Source: Phymorhynchus buccinoides
Taxonomy: Eukaryota; Mollusca; Gastropoda; Neogastropoda; Raphitomidae
Assembly (NCBI GenBank): GCA_017654935.2
Contig: CM065701.1
Coordinates: 4,441,835 to 4,505,834, forward strand
DNA length: 64,000 nt
Direction: 5' to 3'
Of the stretch, positions 1 through 11,585 are shown one piece after another. How positions within the stretch are numbered: position 1 is the first letter of the stretch; every line of letters starts with the position of its first letter. The translations under genes were made by a program, and so were the position numbers. Below the pieces are notes generated by a model. It was not told the origin of the DNA and made no database searches. It saw nothing but the letters and a program-made list of their open reading frames with translations.

Positions 1-96
1 ACAATTAATGGTTCTAGAGGTTTATTTCATCACTAAAGAAAAAAAAACCACTATGGGGTTAATCTGTTTGTTTGTTGTTGGTTTTTTTTAAAGATA

Positions 97-198
<102 letters not shown>

Positions 199-297
199 TC
201 AAAAACCAAAACGACAAACCCAATATCCGTTTTCGTTCGACTGACTGAAAAACAAAACAAAAATAACTTCATCAGAATTCGAATGGATGACCCTTAA

Positions 298-602
298 GGA
301 CCAGCCACACGTGCACTAAAATCGCACGACTGTACGATACGATTCGATCACGTGATCTCGATGCGCCAATCACATTTGTTCTTGCAGACCACGTGGTCGA
401 ATCGTATCGTACAGTCGTGCGATTTTAGTCGACGAATCGGATCTGAATGCGATTTTGACGATGTGAAATTCATGCAATGGGTCTGGTATAGTGAGCGAAA
501 ATAGCAGGATTATTTTAGACGGAAGTATTTCACGTGTTTCATAACTCACATCGTCAACATCGCATCGCATTCTGATGCGATTCTTATGTGTGTGGCTGGC
601 CT
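298..602. mobile_element. TTAA-flanked MITE, AGCCACACG family
   Basis: It begins after cTTAAgg with ccagccacacg and ends cgtgtggctggcc. The left part is a foldback with arms from cgcacgactgtacgatacg. Related copies lie at 1632-1761 and 7244-7394; a diverged stretch at 830-1240 shares its inner words. Confidence 0.7.
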
Positions 603-614
603 GCTACACACATA

Positions 615-828
615 GGGGAAGACGGGGTAAAAAGCGCATGGGCGGGTAAGAAGCCCACCCCAATTATCTCATGAAATGAAGCAAATTTCAGTCTCATTTT
701 GCCCATGAGACGAGCGTTAATGTCTAGCATTCGTCTCATGGGCAAATTTGACTGAAAGTTTCTTTATTTCATGAGATAATTGGGGTGGGCTTCTTACCCG
801 CCCATGCGCTTTTTACCCCGTCTTCCCC
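615..828. mobile_element. 214-bp foldback MITE, TA target
   Basis: It starts ggggaagacggggtaaaaag and ends with its complement, flanked by TA. The arms of about 100 bp are nearly perfect inverted repeats, so the whole element folds into a hairpin. Confidence 0.88.
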
Positions 829-1242
829 TACGATTCGGATCTGAATGCGATGCGATTAATTTTACGGTGTGAGTCGTGATTCACGTGAAATTCATGTATT
901 GGGTCTACTTGAGGATAGTGAGCGAAAATGGTAGAATTAGTTTTAGATGGAAGTATTTCACGTGAATCATGACTCACGTGACCCTGTTGGATCGCATCCC
1001 CATACGATTTTACGCGTGTGTGGCGCCGACTTTAAGGGTCAGCCACACGACATACGAATCGCATGTGAAAACTGTTTAACGTCCTCCGGTCTGGAACAGA
1101 CACATATGGGACATTAGTAGATATAAAGATGATGGGAACAATCCTGGAGGCAATGCCCGGAGGCAGTGCAACACCAGTAAAGGCTAGAATGTTTAACAAT
1201 ACAGATATGTATGTAAACTCGATTTTGATGCGATTTTGATTA

Positions 1243-1456
1243 GGGGAAGACGGGGTAAAAAGCGCATGGGCGGGTAAGAAGCCCACCCCAATTATCTCAT
1301 GAAATAAAGAAAATTTCAGTCAAATTTGCCCATGAGACGAATGCTAGACATTAACGCTCGTCTCATGGGCAAAATGAGACTGAAATTTGCTTCATTTCAT
1401 GAGATAATTGGGGTGGGCTTCTTACCCGCCCATGCGCTTTTTACCCCGTCTTCCCC
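1243..1456. mobile_element. 214-bp foldback MITE, inverted copy
   Basis: Same length as the 615-828 copy but in reverse orientation, with almost no differences by eye, again flanked by TA. Confidence 0.88.
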
Positions 1457-1631
1457 TACGTGAGTCATGATTCACGCGAAATTCATGCATTGGGTCCACT
1501 TGCATTGGGCATAGTGAGCGAAAATGGCAGAATTATTTTATACGGAAGTATTTCACGTGAATCATGACTCACGTGACACAATCACATCGCATCCCCATAC
1601 GATTTTACACGCCGTGTGGCACCATCATTAA

Positions 1632-1761
1632 AGGGCCAGCCACACGTCCACTAAAATTGCACGACTGTACGATACGGTTCGATCACGTGATTTCGATGCG
1701 TCAATCGCATTTGATCTTAGAGACCACAGTCGTCCGATTTTAGTGGACGTGTGGCTGACCC
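1632..1761. mobile_element. TTAA-flanked foldback MITE
   Basis: TIRs agggccagccacacgtcc / complement, flanked by TTAA on both sides. Arms of about 60 bp surround a short loop, with the right arm partly deleted. Confidence 0.85.
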
Positions 1762-1952
1762 TTAAAGGCCTGCTACATTGCATACGAGTATCTCTCTATG
1801 GCTAAAAATAAATATACTCATCTCGTTATGTTTCAGACTAACATCCAACCTTTCCGACAACCCCCACCCACACCCACCCAACATCCACCCCCCACCACCC
1901 CCTACGCACCACACTATACCACCCACCCACCCCTCCGATCATCTTCACCACG

Positions 1953-2236
1953 ATGATGATGGACTTGAGAAGAAACAGCAACCTCTGTAGCCCTCCACCA
2001 CCACCACCATCCGCCCCCTCTTCCTCTCACCCCTCACCCTCCCTCCCCACACTCCGCCGTAACCGTCACTCCTCACCCATTTTGGGCAGCAGCGACATTC
2101 TGAACGGCATTGGGTGCGCGGATCATCATCATCTTCATCATCGTCATCATCATCATCATAGTGTTCTGGTAGGAACTCCCAAGGGGTCCTCAAGCCATTG
2201 CCGTCTGTGCGGAAAACGACTGCTCAAGCTAGCCAT
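1953..2236 (+). CDS. RING-type zinc-finger protein, exon 1
   Basis: It starts at ATG 1953 (MMMDLRRNSN). The frame is open from a TAA at 1839, so this is probably the first coding exon; a possible acceptor (gtttcag|ACT) at 1836 could join a 5' UTR exon. It encodes a Pro/Ser-rich then His-rich stretch (DHHHLHHRHHHHH) and ends HCRLCGKRLLKLA, supplying the first two Cys ligands of a RING. The donor is CAT|gtgagt. Joined to exon 2 the protein has about 228 residues. I do not recognise the family. An E3 ubiquitin-ligase role is inferred only from the RING pattern. Confidence 0.7.
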
Positions 2237-2280
2237 GTGAGTATAATAGACGATGAAAAAACACAACTCACTAACAATAA

Positions 2281-2440
2281 TGTCTGTGTTGTTACAAATT
2301 CGGGACTTTCCTGGTGTTGCACTGCCTCCGGGCATTGCCTCCAGGGTCGTTCCCACCATCTTTATATCTACTAATGTCCCATATAATGTGTCTGTTTCAG
2401 ACCGGAGGACGTCAAACAGATTTTTCTTCTTCTTCTAAAA
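2281..2440 (+). repeat. Dispersed repeat with (TTC)n end
   Basis: The block ttcctggtgttgcactgcct to ttcttcttcttct recurs reversed at 1075-1205 and forward at 48295-48425. Probably a short retroposon; class unknown. Confidence 0.7.
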
Positions 2441-2444
2441 ACAA

Positions 2445-2765
2445 CAACTAGGGGAGAGCACTTCGTGAAAATTAGAGTTGTTTACCTCCATTACTCGGTC
2501 AAATACCATAGCAACAACATGCAACAATGGCGTCGAAGTTTGAAACATTTTTTGATAGAAAAGGTAGGGGCGGCCAGTGGCCACAAACTGATAACACTTG
2601 CAAAATGTGACGTAAAAATATAAATGACATCAATTATAGAATGAGGCGAGAGCTGGGGATCTACCTGATGGTAGAGTAGCTTCACCCTGTTTGACCGATT
2701 GAATTAGGCAAGATCACTCCCACACACCATGAAATTACCCCCCTTAATTATTTCCGAACAGTTCC
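2445..2765. repeat. Dispersed repeat, copy 1
   Basis: The block from aggggagagcacttcgtgaa to gaaattacccccctt is found inverted and interrupted at 43560-44745. No coding capacity was seen. Confidence 0.75.
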
Positions 2766-3119
2766 TATTGCACTGAGTTTTGGGCTAATAATAGGTTGTA
2801 GTTTACTGGACAAACTCCCTGTCAAGTTTTCTCATTGAATTTGTTGAGAAGCAAAATTCTGCCACTCTCGGATAAGAGGGATAGGGGTAGAATCAGCCTA
2901 GGGTTATTATCATGAAACTGAAAGAAGCAGACTTTGAGATCGAAAGTCGTAAACATGAGGGGGTGACTAAAGTACGACTTCTTCAGAAGGCTGCTGGCAG
3001 AACAGTAAAGAAACACATCAGACCCAGGGGTTGGCTAGAACACCAAGGCTACATCAAAATGCTGCTATGCTATGCATAGTTATGCGGGCATTGTCCTTAG
3101 CCATGACAAGCTCCTTATA

Positions 3120-3310
3120 TAACATTATCAGTCTCCAAAATCCTCCGAAGAGGGGAATGTGGCTGCCCACGTGGTGGTGTAATCAAAAACGGTCTTGTTC
3201 GTAATGTTCTCAACCCTAGCTGATGCATTTGTACCATAGTGTTCAAGTGCTTCGGCTGTTGGGATGATCCCTGAAGTCTTTTAGCCAGGGTACGTCAACA
3301 ACAACTAGAC
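3120..3310 (+). repeat. Dispersed SINE-like repeat
   Basis: Shares atgtggctgcccacgtgg to gtcttttagccagggtac with 17285-17430. Non-coding. Confidence 0.65.
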
Positions 3311-3639
3311 CCAGGGGTGGGCAGTGGTTGGGCCGGCATTATGCTGGGTACCGCTGAACAGTCCTTGTCCGACTGGTCGTCAGCCTGTCTACTCATCATC
3401 TCTCTCTCTGTCTCTGTCTCTCTCTCTCTCTCTCTCTTACCTCTTTCCCCTCTATAGTTCCAATAATAGTCAACAATGACTTTGGCAACTTCAATGGAAG
3501 AAGAAGGGGTCTTCACCCGATGTGTGAATGAATTAGGCGCTGTTGGTTGCACAACAAGCGGTTTCACTAGTGCGCTTGACAATGTGTACGTAGTAGGGCG
3601 GAATGCCTCCGTCGCATCCTTAGAATCCACTGGGAACAG

Positions 3640-4010
3640 CACGTCACCAACAGAGGTCAGCAGGCGTACAGGGGTGTCAAAGGCATCACTGAGGAGGTGA
3701 AGCAAAGGAACAGCACGTCACCAACAGAGAGGTCAGCAGGCGTACGGGCGTCAAAGGCATCACTGAGGAGGTGAAGCGAAGACGCTGGAGATGGCTGGGC
3801 CATCTCCTGAGGATAAGCAAGACCAGACGTTCACACACTGCGCTGAGATGGGGCTCCGCATGGAGAGCGCAAACGAGGCAGACCACTGGACACCTGGAGG
3901 ACTGTGGAGGAGGAGGAGATGAAGACAGCAGGAAAGACCTGAAGTGAGCTCGGGCTGGCTCGCCCAAGACCGGCACGGCTGGAGGACCTTTCTTGGCGCC
4001 TTAGGCCGGG
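3640..4010 (+). pseudogene. RTE-like LINE C-terminal fragment
   Basis: It reads KRRRWRWLGHLLRISKTRRS then TALRWG, and after a frameshift RGRPLDTWRTVEEEE. This is the characteristic C-terminus of RTE-type reverse transcriptase ORFs (RRRWRWLGHVLR...RGRPKxTWRR). A 62-bp segment (ggaacagcacgtcaccaac...) is tandemly duplicated at its start. Frameshifts make it dead. Confidence 0.75.
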
Positions 4011-4282
4011 TTCACATTAGACGCGTAAGTTCCGTACGGAAAACCCCAAATAAGTGGAAGAAAGAAGGATAGAAGTTTACGCATATAGGGGAAATTCGGA
4101 CACGTGCGCAAATCTTTTCCCTTCTTTGTTTCACTTATTTATGGATTGCGCACGGGTTTCCGCATGGAATATCCGCTTATGTGTGTACACAGCCTTATGC
4201 TCCACTGGAAGCGAAGAGGACTAAGTAATTAAGTACAGCGGAAGGATGTTAATTACCAATCCTTTTGTGTTCTCTCTCGCAG

Positions 4283-4685
4283 GTGGAGGAATTACCTGAT
4301 CCTGCCCTGCAGGTGTCGCCACGTGTTCTGCAAGCAATGCATCACGGGACGGCTGCAGTGTCGTCAGCGGGTCATGACCTCCGCGACATTTGACCTCATG
4401 TGGACCTTCCCGTGCCCCGGAAGTGCACAGTGCGGCCAGGAGCTGAACGTCGATTGGTCCAGAGGACGCCACTACTCTAGAAACCTCGTGGCGCGAGACC
4501 TGGGAAGCACAGAGGAGGCTGCCATGGAAATAGAACAGGAGGAGGAGGAGGAGGAGGAAAGAGAAACGTTTTTTGATGGTGCCTTGATCAGTGTGGCGGA
4601 TCCCAATCAGAATCAGACCAGTGGATGTATGAATCATTCTGCAGACTCTGCGTATTTAAGGAAATCGATGTCCTTTGATTTATAA
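4283..4685 (+). CDS. RING-type zinc-finger protein, exon 2 with stop
   Basis: The acceptor is ctctctcgcag|GTGGAGG; the split codon AT+G restores the frame. It encodes MWRNYLILPCRCRHVFCKQC, giving C-x-H-x2-C-x2-C, and later FPCPGSAQC as the last pair. Together with CRLC of exon 1 this makes a C3HC4-like set. The C-terminal half is acidic (MEIEQEEEEEEE) and unremarkable. It stops at TAA 4683-4685. The intron between (2237-4282) holds dispersed repeats and a LINE fragment. Confidence 0.72.
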
Positions 4686-5200
4686 TGTGTCAAATTAGAC
4701 TCCCTTGAGTTCACGTACTGTCTATTATTAACTTTGCCTAACTAAGGACTTCAGTGTCCTTTGATTTATAACGTGTCAAACTAGACTCCCTTGATTTCAT
4801 GTACTATTAGTCTCTTGTTGAAGACTGACTCAAACGAGGGGGACTTTGCACCGGCTCTGGTGCTGCAGCCAAAGGGATGGGTTGGCCTTTGGGGACCTTC
4901 CCCAACGCCAGCTGTGTCTTCAGATCCATTTGTCCGAGAGTGGGGATGTACCCTGGGCAAGGCATCTCCATTATAAACAAATTCTTGCCCAGCCTGCCAG
5001 AATAGCATCCGCCCCCTCGGCTATCTGGTAGTCATAGTCAGAAACGACTGACTAGCCTAGTACCTTTGCCTATAAGGACATCAGTGTACTTTGATTCATA
5101 ACCTGTAAAACGAGATTTCTTTATTTCATTTGCCGTCTCTAGTAACTTTGACTTCACAAGGAAATCAAGTGTCCTTTGATTTATAACGTGTGTAAAACTA
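4660..5200 (+). repeat. Tandem copies of the RING-gene stop region
   Basis: The segment tgtcctttgatttataa with about 60 following bases (gtgtcaaactagactccc) recurs at about 4668, 4752, 5084 and 5172. The stop codon of the gene therefore lies in the first unit; the others are 3' UTR or beyond. A SINE-like repeat interrupts the series at 4845-5045. Confidence 0.8.
4845..5045 (+). repeat. SINE-like repeat, copy 1
   Basis: The block gcaccggctctggtgctgc to ctatctggtagtcatagtc matches 14965-15170 at roughly nine bases in ten. Short and non-coding. Confidence 0.75.
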
Positions 5201-5837
5201 GACTGATGATCGCTTCTTGTTTCCCATGCACCGTCACCTATAATTATTAACCCTGCCTAGTGGTCTTCTTCAAGTTATAACGTGCAAAACTAGACCGTTG
5301 GTTTTTGTCGTCGTTTCTTCTTGATCCATGTATTAAGTTGACAGTCTATAGTGTTCTTCCATTTTTCAATCAGTTGAAAAATGCGAAAAACTTAAAACGG
5401 TCGCTAGTTCGAAATTGATAAAAGAACTTCCCGTTAGAACACAAACTTGCAACACAGAAATATATGTTTGTCCCATTGGCTGGAATTAGCCAGTTTGGGG
5501 TTGGGCCAACAATAAGCTGTGAGTGAGAGCCCACTGAATTTTTCACATGGAAAATGATCTGCAGAATTGTGTGAAGGACTTGTCAGTCTCAAAGGAGATT
5601 GCATGCAGTGACTCTTAAAGCTGTACACTTGGGGATAAAGCCTATGAGTATGAGAGGGGGGGGGGGGAGAGAGAGAGTGAGAGAGAGAGACAGAGTGTGT
5701 GTGTGTACGTACATATTTCATGTAAACAGTTCATTAAAAAAACCAATTAGACCAAACAATTGGTCTACAGAAATATGCAAGTAGGCCTATTTATTTAGAG
5801 ATTATTGAGAAATACTTTTTTTCTCTTCTTTATTTCT

Positions 5838-5892
<55 letters not shown>

Positions 5893-6970
5893 TGTGTGTG
5901 GTAAAAACTTTACTTTCAGATGGAGATTGCATAAGCATCACTAAATCCATATGCTTCTTTTACAATATGCATTAATGTATGCATGAATGTGTTAGTGTAT
6001 GTAACATAGTACGGGTTCAAACTGAAAAAAAGAGAAAGATTGGAGAGTCATAATACAAATTTACATGGTATGTGTTTACGTGTATCAAACTCCACAATTA
6101 AAGGACATTTGTGTTAACATTTGCACACACACACATGAATCTTGTTCTGATACAGGTGTTGAGGAACTGCTTATGATTGCCTGCATGCATGTGTGTGTGT
6201 GTGTGTGTGTGTTCGTTCTTTAGTTTTACGTCTGTTCACCCGCAAGTGATATTAGACAACAAAACAAAACAAAGTGTGTGAGTGTGAAATAAGTTTAGCC
6301 TACATCAGATAGCTATTGAAGTGAGAGTGTGTGTGAGTGCGTGAATGGTAGTATTATTTATGTGTGTGTGTGTGTGTGTGTGTATCAATGTGTGTATGAT
6401 AGACAAGGGGAAAGAGAGATGACCACTATTTCCAATTATTCTGGTTCCTCGACATACAAATGATCACCATACAATGATACAAGTTCCACCACACTTTATT
6501 ACACCAGAGCAAAGCTTAACATTAGACATAGAAATATTCCACAGAATCCTATATTATAAACTATACAATTACCAATACCATACTGCATTAATATAAACCA
6601 CGCCTCAAATTTTGTATGACATTACTGCTTCAAATGCCTTGCAAAAAATAAGAATTTGATAATCATACCTTGCATCTAAAACTCGCTTATCATAATTACT
6701 GGTATATCCTATTGTACTGAAAAAAAGTCATATATTCCTCAAAAATAAAAATAAATCATTGAGGTTGAATAATTTCAGAAATTACTTTTTTGTGTGAAAA
6801 GGATTTGTCTGGACAATAGCTGGATCAAAAATTAAATACACACTAACAACATGGAAGATTTTTATTGGTTTTCTTGCTCAATGGAAAGATAAGGTTCCAA
6901 TCCAAATAATCATTAATACCCAAATTGTATTTCCCAGAAGAAAAAATACCTATTGAAGAAGGAAGTTGGA
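5200..6970. other. AT-rich intergenic stretch with microsatellites
   Basis: Contains (AG)n at 5841-5890, (TG)n near 6190 and 6360, and long AT-rich sequence. No gene or named repeat was seen. Confidence 0.6.
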
Positions 6971-7090
6971 AGTTTCTCCAAGCACAAGATGAATATGGAG
7001 ATCACCTATATGTTTCTCCAAGCACAAGATGAATATGGAGATCACCTATATGTTTCTCCAAGCACAAGATGAATATGGAGATCACCTATT
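6971..7090. repeat. 40-bp tandem repeat, 3 copies
   Basis: Unit tttctccaagcacaagatga plus atatggagatcacctatatg; copies are identical. Confidence 0.9.
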
Positions 7091-7243
7091 AAAGTGGCAG
7101 CAGTTTATCAACTCTTCCTCATATCTGATACCTCCCCATTCAGGAGGCTTGAGTAGCGGCGAAGGGCTGACCTGGTATTGCAGTACCTCCAGGATCAGTC
7201 CACATGTTATGAAGACTACCGCACCAGAACAACTTGTCCTTAA

Positions 7244-7394
7244 AGGGCCAGCCACACGTCCACTAAAATCGCACGACTGTACGATACGATTCGATCACGT
7301 GATCTCGATGCGCCAATCACATTTTGATCTTGGAGATCACGTGATCGAATCGTATCGTACAGTCAAGTGATTTTAGTGGACGTGTGGCTTGCCC
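7244..7394. mobile_element. TTAA-flanked foldback MITE
   Basis: Full-length member of the agggccagccacacgtcc family with TTAA on each side and arms of about 65 bp. Confidence 0.88.
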
Positions 7395-7788
7395 TTAAAG
7401 ACACACTGACCCACCACGATTAAGTCCCTTGGCTTTTTTCTGGGTAGCTGTGACCCACATACAAATTTATTCAACTTCAAATTGAGGCTGCTCTTTAAAA
7501 TGTTTCGTTTTGAATTGGGGGGCACTTGTATGGGAGTCAAACCTGGTCAAAACAAGATTTCTTACCAGCTTTAAGAGGGGAAACCCGTGATTTTGATATG
7601 TGATCTGGTGGGTCTTTACGGGTAAATGCCACGAGGTCGTACTTTTTTTCTACTAAACACTTCCATTGATTGAGCAATGGCCCAAATCCCTCAGCTCCTC
7701 TAGCATCATGGGTGAAGACATCACTCTGCACTCCCACCAAATGCAAAGACATTCAATGTGCCAAGCACCCTGGCATGTGTTTGACTTG

Positions 7789-8010
7789 TTAACCCTTTCG
7801 CCGCCGATATCGCATTTCTGCACCGCAATGATTGAACATCCTTGGCACTAAAAAGGCATGAAGTTATGATCAGTTATCCAATGACGTTGCGCTGTTAATT
7901 TTGAGGGATTTATAAGCAAAGGCCTTTTGTGACACATGTCATATGGGGGTTGACAGTATTGCACATGCAAACATTTCTTTACTCAAGTAAGTTTGACATA
8001 ACAGCAAAAC
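7789..8010. mobile_element. Partial TTAACCCTTTCGCCGCC MITE
   Basis: Left end intact (TTAACCCTTTCGCCGCCG), interior diverged, right TIR missing. Confidence 0.65.
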
Positions 8011-8234
8011 TTTCATTCTACGAAATTCATTCTAAACACAATGCTCTAAACTAGCACCTATTAACATATTTTTCACCGGACTAAAAGGCGATACTTTTTT
8101 TTCCGAAGTCGAATGGTTTATTCATTCAAAGGCCAAGGCCCCATATGAATAATATTGTTTTCCTCAGACTCACACCCCTGCGCCTTTTATTACGACTTAC
8201 ATAGTAGCAAGAAATCTATAAGAACAAAATCTGA

Positions 8235-8590
8235 ATCTGAGGTATCGTGTTCACCTCGTGTCAAGTAAACCCCGAGTTCGAACCTGGGTACAGGGGATTT
8301 TTCCTCTCACTCTGCACTAGGCCTTACGGTCTGAACATGGAGTATTTCGGATGAGATGATAAACATAGGTCCTGTGTTCCCATGCACTTAGCACACGTTA
8401 AACCCAGTGGCAATAAAAAAAAGTTGTCATTTGGTCAAAATTTACCCTTCCTCATCAGTCACACACAAATCGCATGCAAAATAGAAAAAGAAAAAAAAGG
8501 GTGGCACGCCTCTGGCTGCAACGCGTTCTCCAGGTGGGAGCAACCCGAATTTGACAGACGCCTCTGTGACTATAAAGTCCCTATTACCTA
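8235..8590 (+). mobile_element. tRNA-derived SINE
   Basis: It has a B-box-like gagttcgaacctgg, a conserved body (ggccttacggtctgaac, gcacttagcacacgttaaac) and a tail gcctctgtgactataaagt. Reverse copies lie at 15590-15978 and, truncated, at 22115-22410. Confidence 0.8.
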
Positions 8591-9250
8591 ACAAATAAGG
8601 TGTGCCATATAGTGTGAAAATTACGCTACTTTTTGCCTTGCAATGTAAAAACAACAACAACAATAAGCACTATCAATTCATTAACTTACAGGTTAGAAAT
8701 GAACATTAAATTCATTCCTTTATGTCATTTCATCCTGACTAACATTTTACCCATCTTCTTCTTCTTCTGCTGTGTTCCCAGGCCATGTGGCCATAATGGG
8801 TAAGGTACGTATGTGCCCGGTTTTCAGTTTTCACTGGTCTCCCCGCTGCATACAGCCGACACATTCCGATTTTCGGAGGAGATTTAATCCATGAAAGCCT
8901 GTCATTGAATCAAAGCGGTAGCATGCTCAAGGAAAAGACGCATAAGCGCTATATAAATTTTCTTAAATAAATAAATAAGGTGAATTATAACACAATAAAA
9001 CACATACTAAAAACACAGGATAAAACCAACCTCTCGACAAACAAAATCATGTTACAACACTCTCATGATCTATTTCAGCACAAAGTGTCATAAAACCCAC
9101 CATAACTAGCAAATTTAATTAATTAAATCAGGAGAGAAAAAAATGAATTTTTAAGACAAGAATAATAGCTAAAAGAGAGGAAAACCAACTCACTGCTCTC
9201 TAAAATTTCAAATTCTGAACTGGAGACAACTAGAACTAGAAGAACACACA
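8590..9250. other. Non-coding; reverse (GAA)n-tailed repeat piece
   Basis: Positions 8757-8890 match, inverted, the tail of the dispersed repeat with ggggagaccagtgaaaac. The rest is AT-rich with nothing recognisable. Confidence 0.55.
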
Positions 9251-9254
9251 CGTA

Positions 9255-9488
9255 CAGTGGTACCTCCCTTATAAGACCTCCAAAAATCATCCTAAATGAG
9301 GTCTTTAAGGGAGGGGTCTTTTAAGGGAGGGGTCTTATGAGGGAGGTAATTTTAATACTTACAAAGAAGGGCAGTCTCAGAGAAGTAGGTCTTATGTGGG
9401 AGGGGGTCTTATAATGGGAGGTCTATAAGGGAGGGGTCTTATGTGGGAGGGGGTCTTAAATGGGAGGTCTACAAGGGAGGTTCCACTG
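9255..9488. mobile_element. MITE, CAGTGG(A)ACCTCCCTTATAAG family
   Basis: TA-flanked with inverted ends cagtggtacctcccttataa and complement, and repeated internal ggaggggtctta units. Ends of this form resemble pogo/Tigger-type elements. Confidence 0.8.
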
Positions 9489-9553
9489 TACCGCCTCCAA
9501 ATCATTGTTGAACAAGGAAAATAACTCACAATTCCTCATCTGTCCTGTAATTA

Positions 9554-10280
9554 GTCTTTTTCTTCACTTCATAAACCCAGAACCTGAAGTCATGATCCAC
9601 CCCGTGGGGATACCAGGGGGGGTCTTTTTCTTCACTTCATAAACCCAGAACCTGAAGTCATGATCCACCCCGTGGGGATACCAGGGGGGGTCTTTTTCTT
9701 CACTTCATAAACCCAGAACCTGAAGTCATGATCCACCCCGTGGGGATACCAGGGGGGGTCTTTTTCTTCACTTCATAAACCCAGAACCTGAAGTCATGAT
9801 CCACCCCGTGGGGATACCAGGGGGGGTCTTTTTCTTCACTTCATAAACCCAGAACCTGAAGTCATGATCCACCCCGTGGGGATACCAGGGGGGGTCTTTT
9901 TCTTCACTTCATAAACCCAGAACCTGAAGTCATGATCCACCCCGTGGGGATACCAGGGGGGGTCTTTTTCTTCACTTCATAAACCCAGAACCTGAAGTCA
10001 TGATCCACCCCGTGGGGATACCAGGGGGGGTCTTTTTCTTCACTTCATAAACCCAGAACCTGAAGTCATGATCCACCCCGTGGGGATACCAGGGGGGGTC
10101 TTTTTCTTCACTTTCATAAACCCAGAACCTGAAGTCATGATCCACCCCGTGGGGATACCAGGGGGGGTCTTTTTCTTCACTTCATAAACCCAGAACCTGA
10201 AGTCATGATCCACCCCGTGGGGATACCAGGGGGGGTCTTTTTCTTCACTTCATAAACCCAGAACCTGAAGTCATGATGGG
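9554..10280. repeat. 68-bp minisatellite, about 10.5 copies
   Basis: Unit starts gtctttttcttcacttcata and includes ccccgtggggataccagg. Copies are almost identical, with one extra T near 10112. Confidence 0.93.
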
Positions 10281-10304
10281 GATACAGAGGGGGTGGGGGG
10301 TGTC

Positions 10305-10640
10305 TTTTGTATAAATAGTTCCCCCACCTTCTGGAAGTTCTGTGCTTGTAACTTCCTCTAATCGGTCACTCTCTTTGATTCTGCCTTTTCCCTTTGATTT
10401 ACTTTACTTTGATTTCCCTTTTTTTTTTTACTGTCATCTAGATGATCTACTATCTTGCTGCCTTACCGGTCCATTCTCCTGCCTTTTTTTCTCAAAGAAA
10501 CACTTTCAAAAAGATTTCCTCCAGCCGAAGTCGGACTTGCTGGGCCTACTTCTTAGTTAGGCGCATAATGGCAGCATGATGCATCTGCACTCATAATTGA
10601 CAGGAAACTGAGCGACTGAAGAAGAAGAAGAAGAATTCCT
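10305..10640 (+). repeat. Dispersed repeat with (GAA)n tail
   Basis: Block ttctggaagttctgtgcttg, cctctaatcggtcac to gaagaagaagaag. Related copies lie at 24000-24335, 34700-35003, 36205-36512 and 52090-52290. Probably a SINE or the 3' end of a LINE. Confidence 0.7.
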
Positions 10641-10840
10641 GATCTAAGCCATCGCTGTTCCCTAGTTCCTCTCGTAGGAGCGTTCTCCGGTGGTGGTATC
10701 TTGCCCCAAATTCAGCCCACATGCTGTCGGGTGAAAACCGGAAGGTACTACCAGCTTCCTTTATACCTTTTGCGATAATACCTTCTAGCTTTTGCCTGAC
10801 GAACTGAACTGCTGCACACATTTACAGAAACATGACCTTC

Positions 10841-11086
10841 TTAACCTTTTCATCGCCACTGTCGCCTCTTGGCACCACAATGATTGAACACCCATGTCAC
10901 TGAAAAGCATCAAATGAGGGTCTGGTATCCAATGACCTTATGTTCTTAATCTTTGGAGGTAAGGATAGGCCCTATTTTATGCATGTTACAATGGAATCGC
11001 CAATATTGTAGAAAAAATATTTTCTCTACCCAGGTAAGTTTAATAGAAAACTTTGGCTGAAAACTGGCTGGTGTTGATAGGGTTAA
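10841..11086. mobile_element. TTAA MITE, CCCTTTCGCCGCCA family
   Basis: About 245 bp flanked by TTAA with short imperfect TIRs. Its interior has ggtaaggataggcc and ctacccaggtaagtttaa, shared by all copies. Confidence 0.8.
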
Positions 11087-11513
11087 AGTAAACAAGACTT
11101 TCTGGTGATACATCTTGTAGGGGTTAAGAAAAACACAACAACACCAACAACAAAAAGCACAGATTTGGCTAAGCTATGCACAAACTACACAAAGTTCTTG
11201 TTTAGCTGACCAGTGCGGTTGTTCGTCCACAAAGTAGCTTTCGTTACTTTGAACACCGGACTACAACAGCTATGCAGCTCGAGGGTGGGTTGTGGTGGAA
11301 AGTGCTTATGTGTCGCAAAAATAAAAAGTTGACGAAGCATCACGACTTGCGTTCTTCCAAAGAAAACGGACATTTGTGACACATTGCGTTTTGTTTTGTA
11401 TCGAGAAAGTGTTTTTTTTTAATAACACTCAGCCGATAAAGGGAAGAAGAGGAGATAGGGCATTTCATGAAAGGCGGAAGATTATCGTCCTCGCCCTTTT
11501 CATCATCAGGTCC

Positions 11514-11585
11514 TCATTCTTCGTCGTCGTCGTCGTCCTCGGATTCATCCTCGGCTTGTTCCAGCCAGGTCAGCCATTGGTTCAC
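11514..11585 (-). CDS. EIF4G2: eIF4G2 terminal exon 23 with stop
   Basis: Residues 928-950: [17 protein letters not shown], then an acidic tail and TGA at 11514-11516. The second W2 acidic/aromatic box and the acidic end match DAP5 [15 protein letters not shown]. The acceptor is gtgtgtgcag|GTGAAC. The 3' UTR lies below 11514; no clear AATAAA on this strand was seen down to about 9 kb. Confidence 0.95.
   Translation of the reverse strand: MNQWLTWLEQAEDESEDDDDDEE

Noticed and set aside
3476..3700. A 74-residue plus-strand protein upstream of the RTE-like fragment
   Set aside because: No conserved pattern; probably decayed LINE sequence.
9554..10280. CRISPR-like array (68-bp period), and likewise 20940-21600
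   Set aside because: The whole period is conserved with no variable spacers; these are minisatellites in animal DNA.
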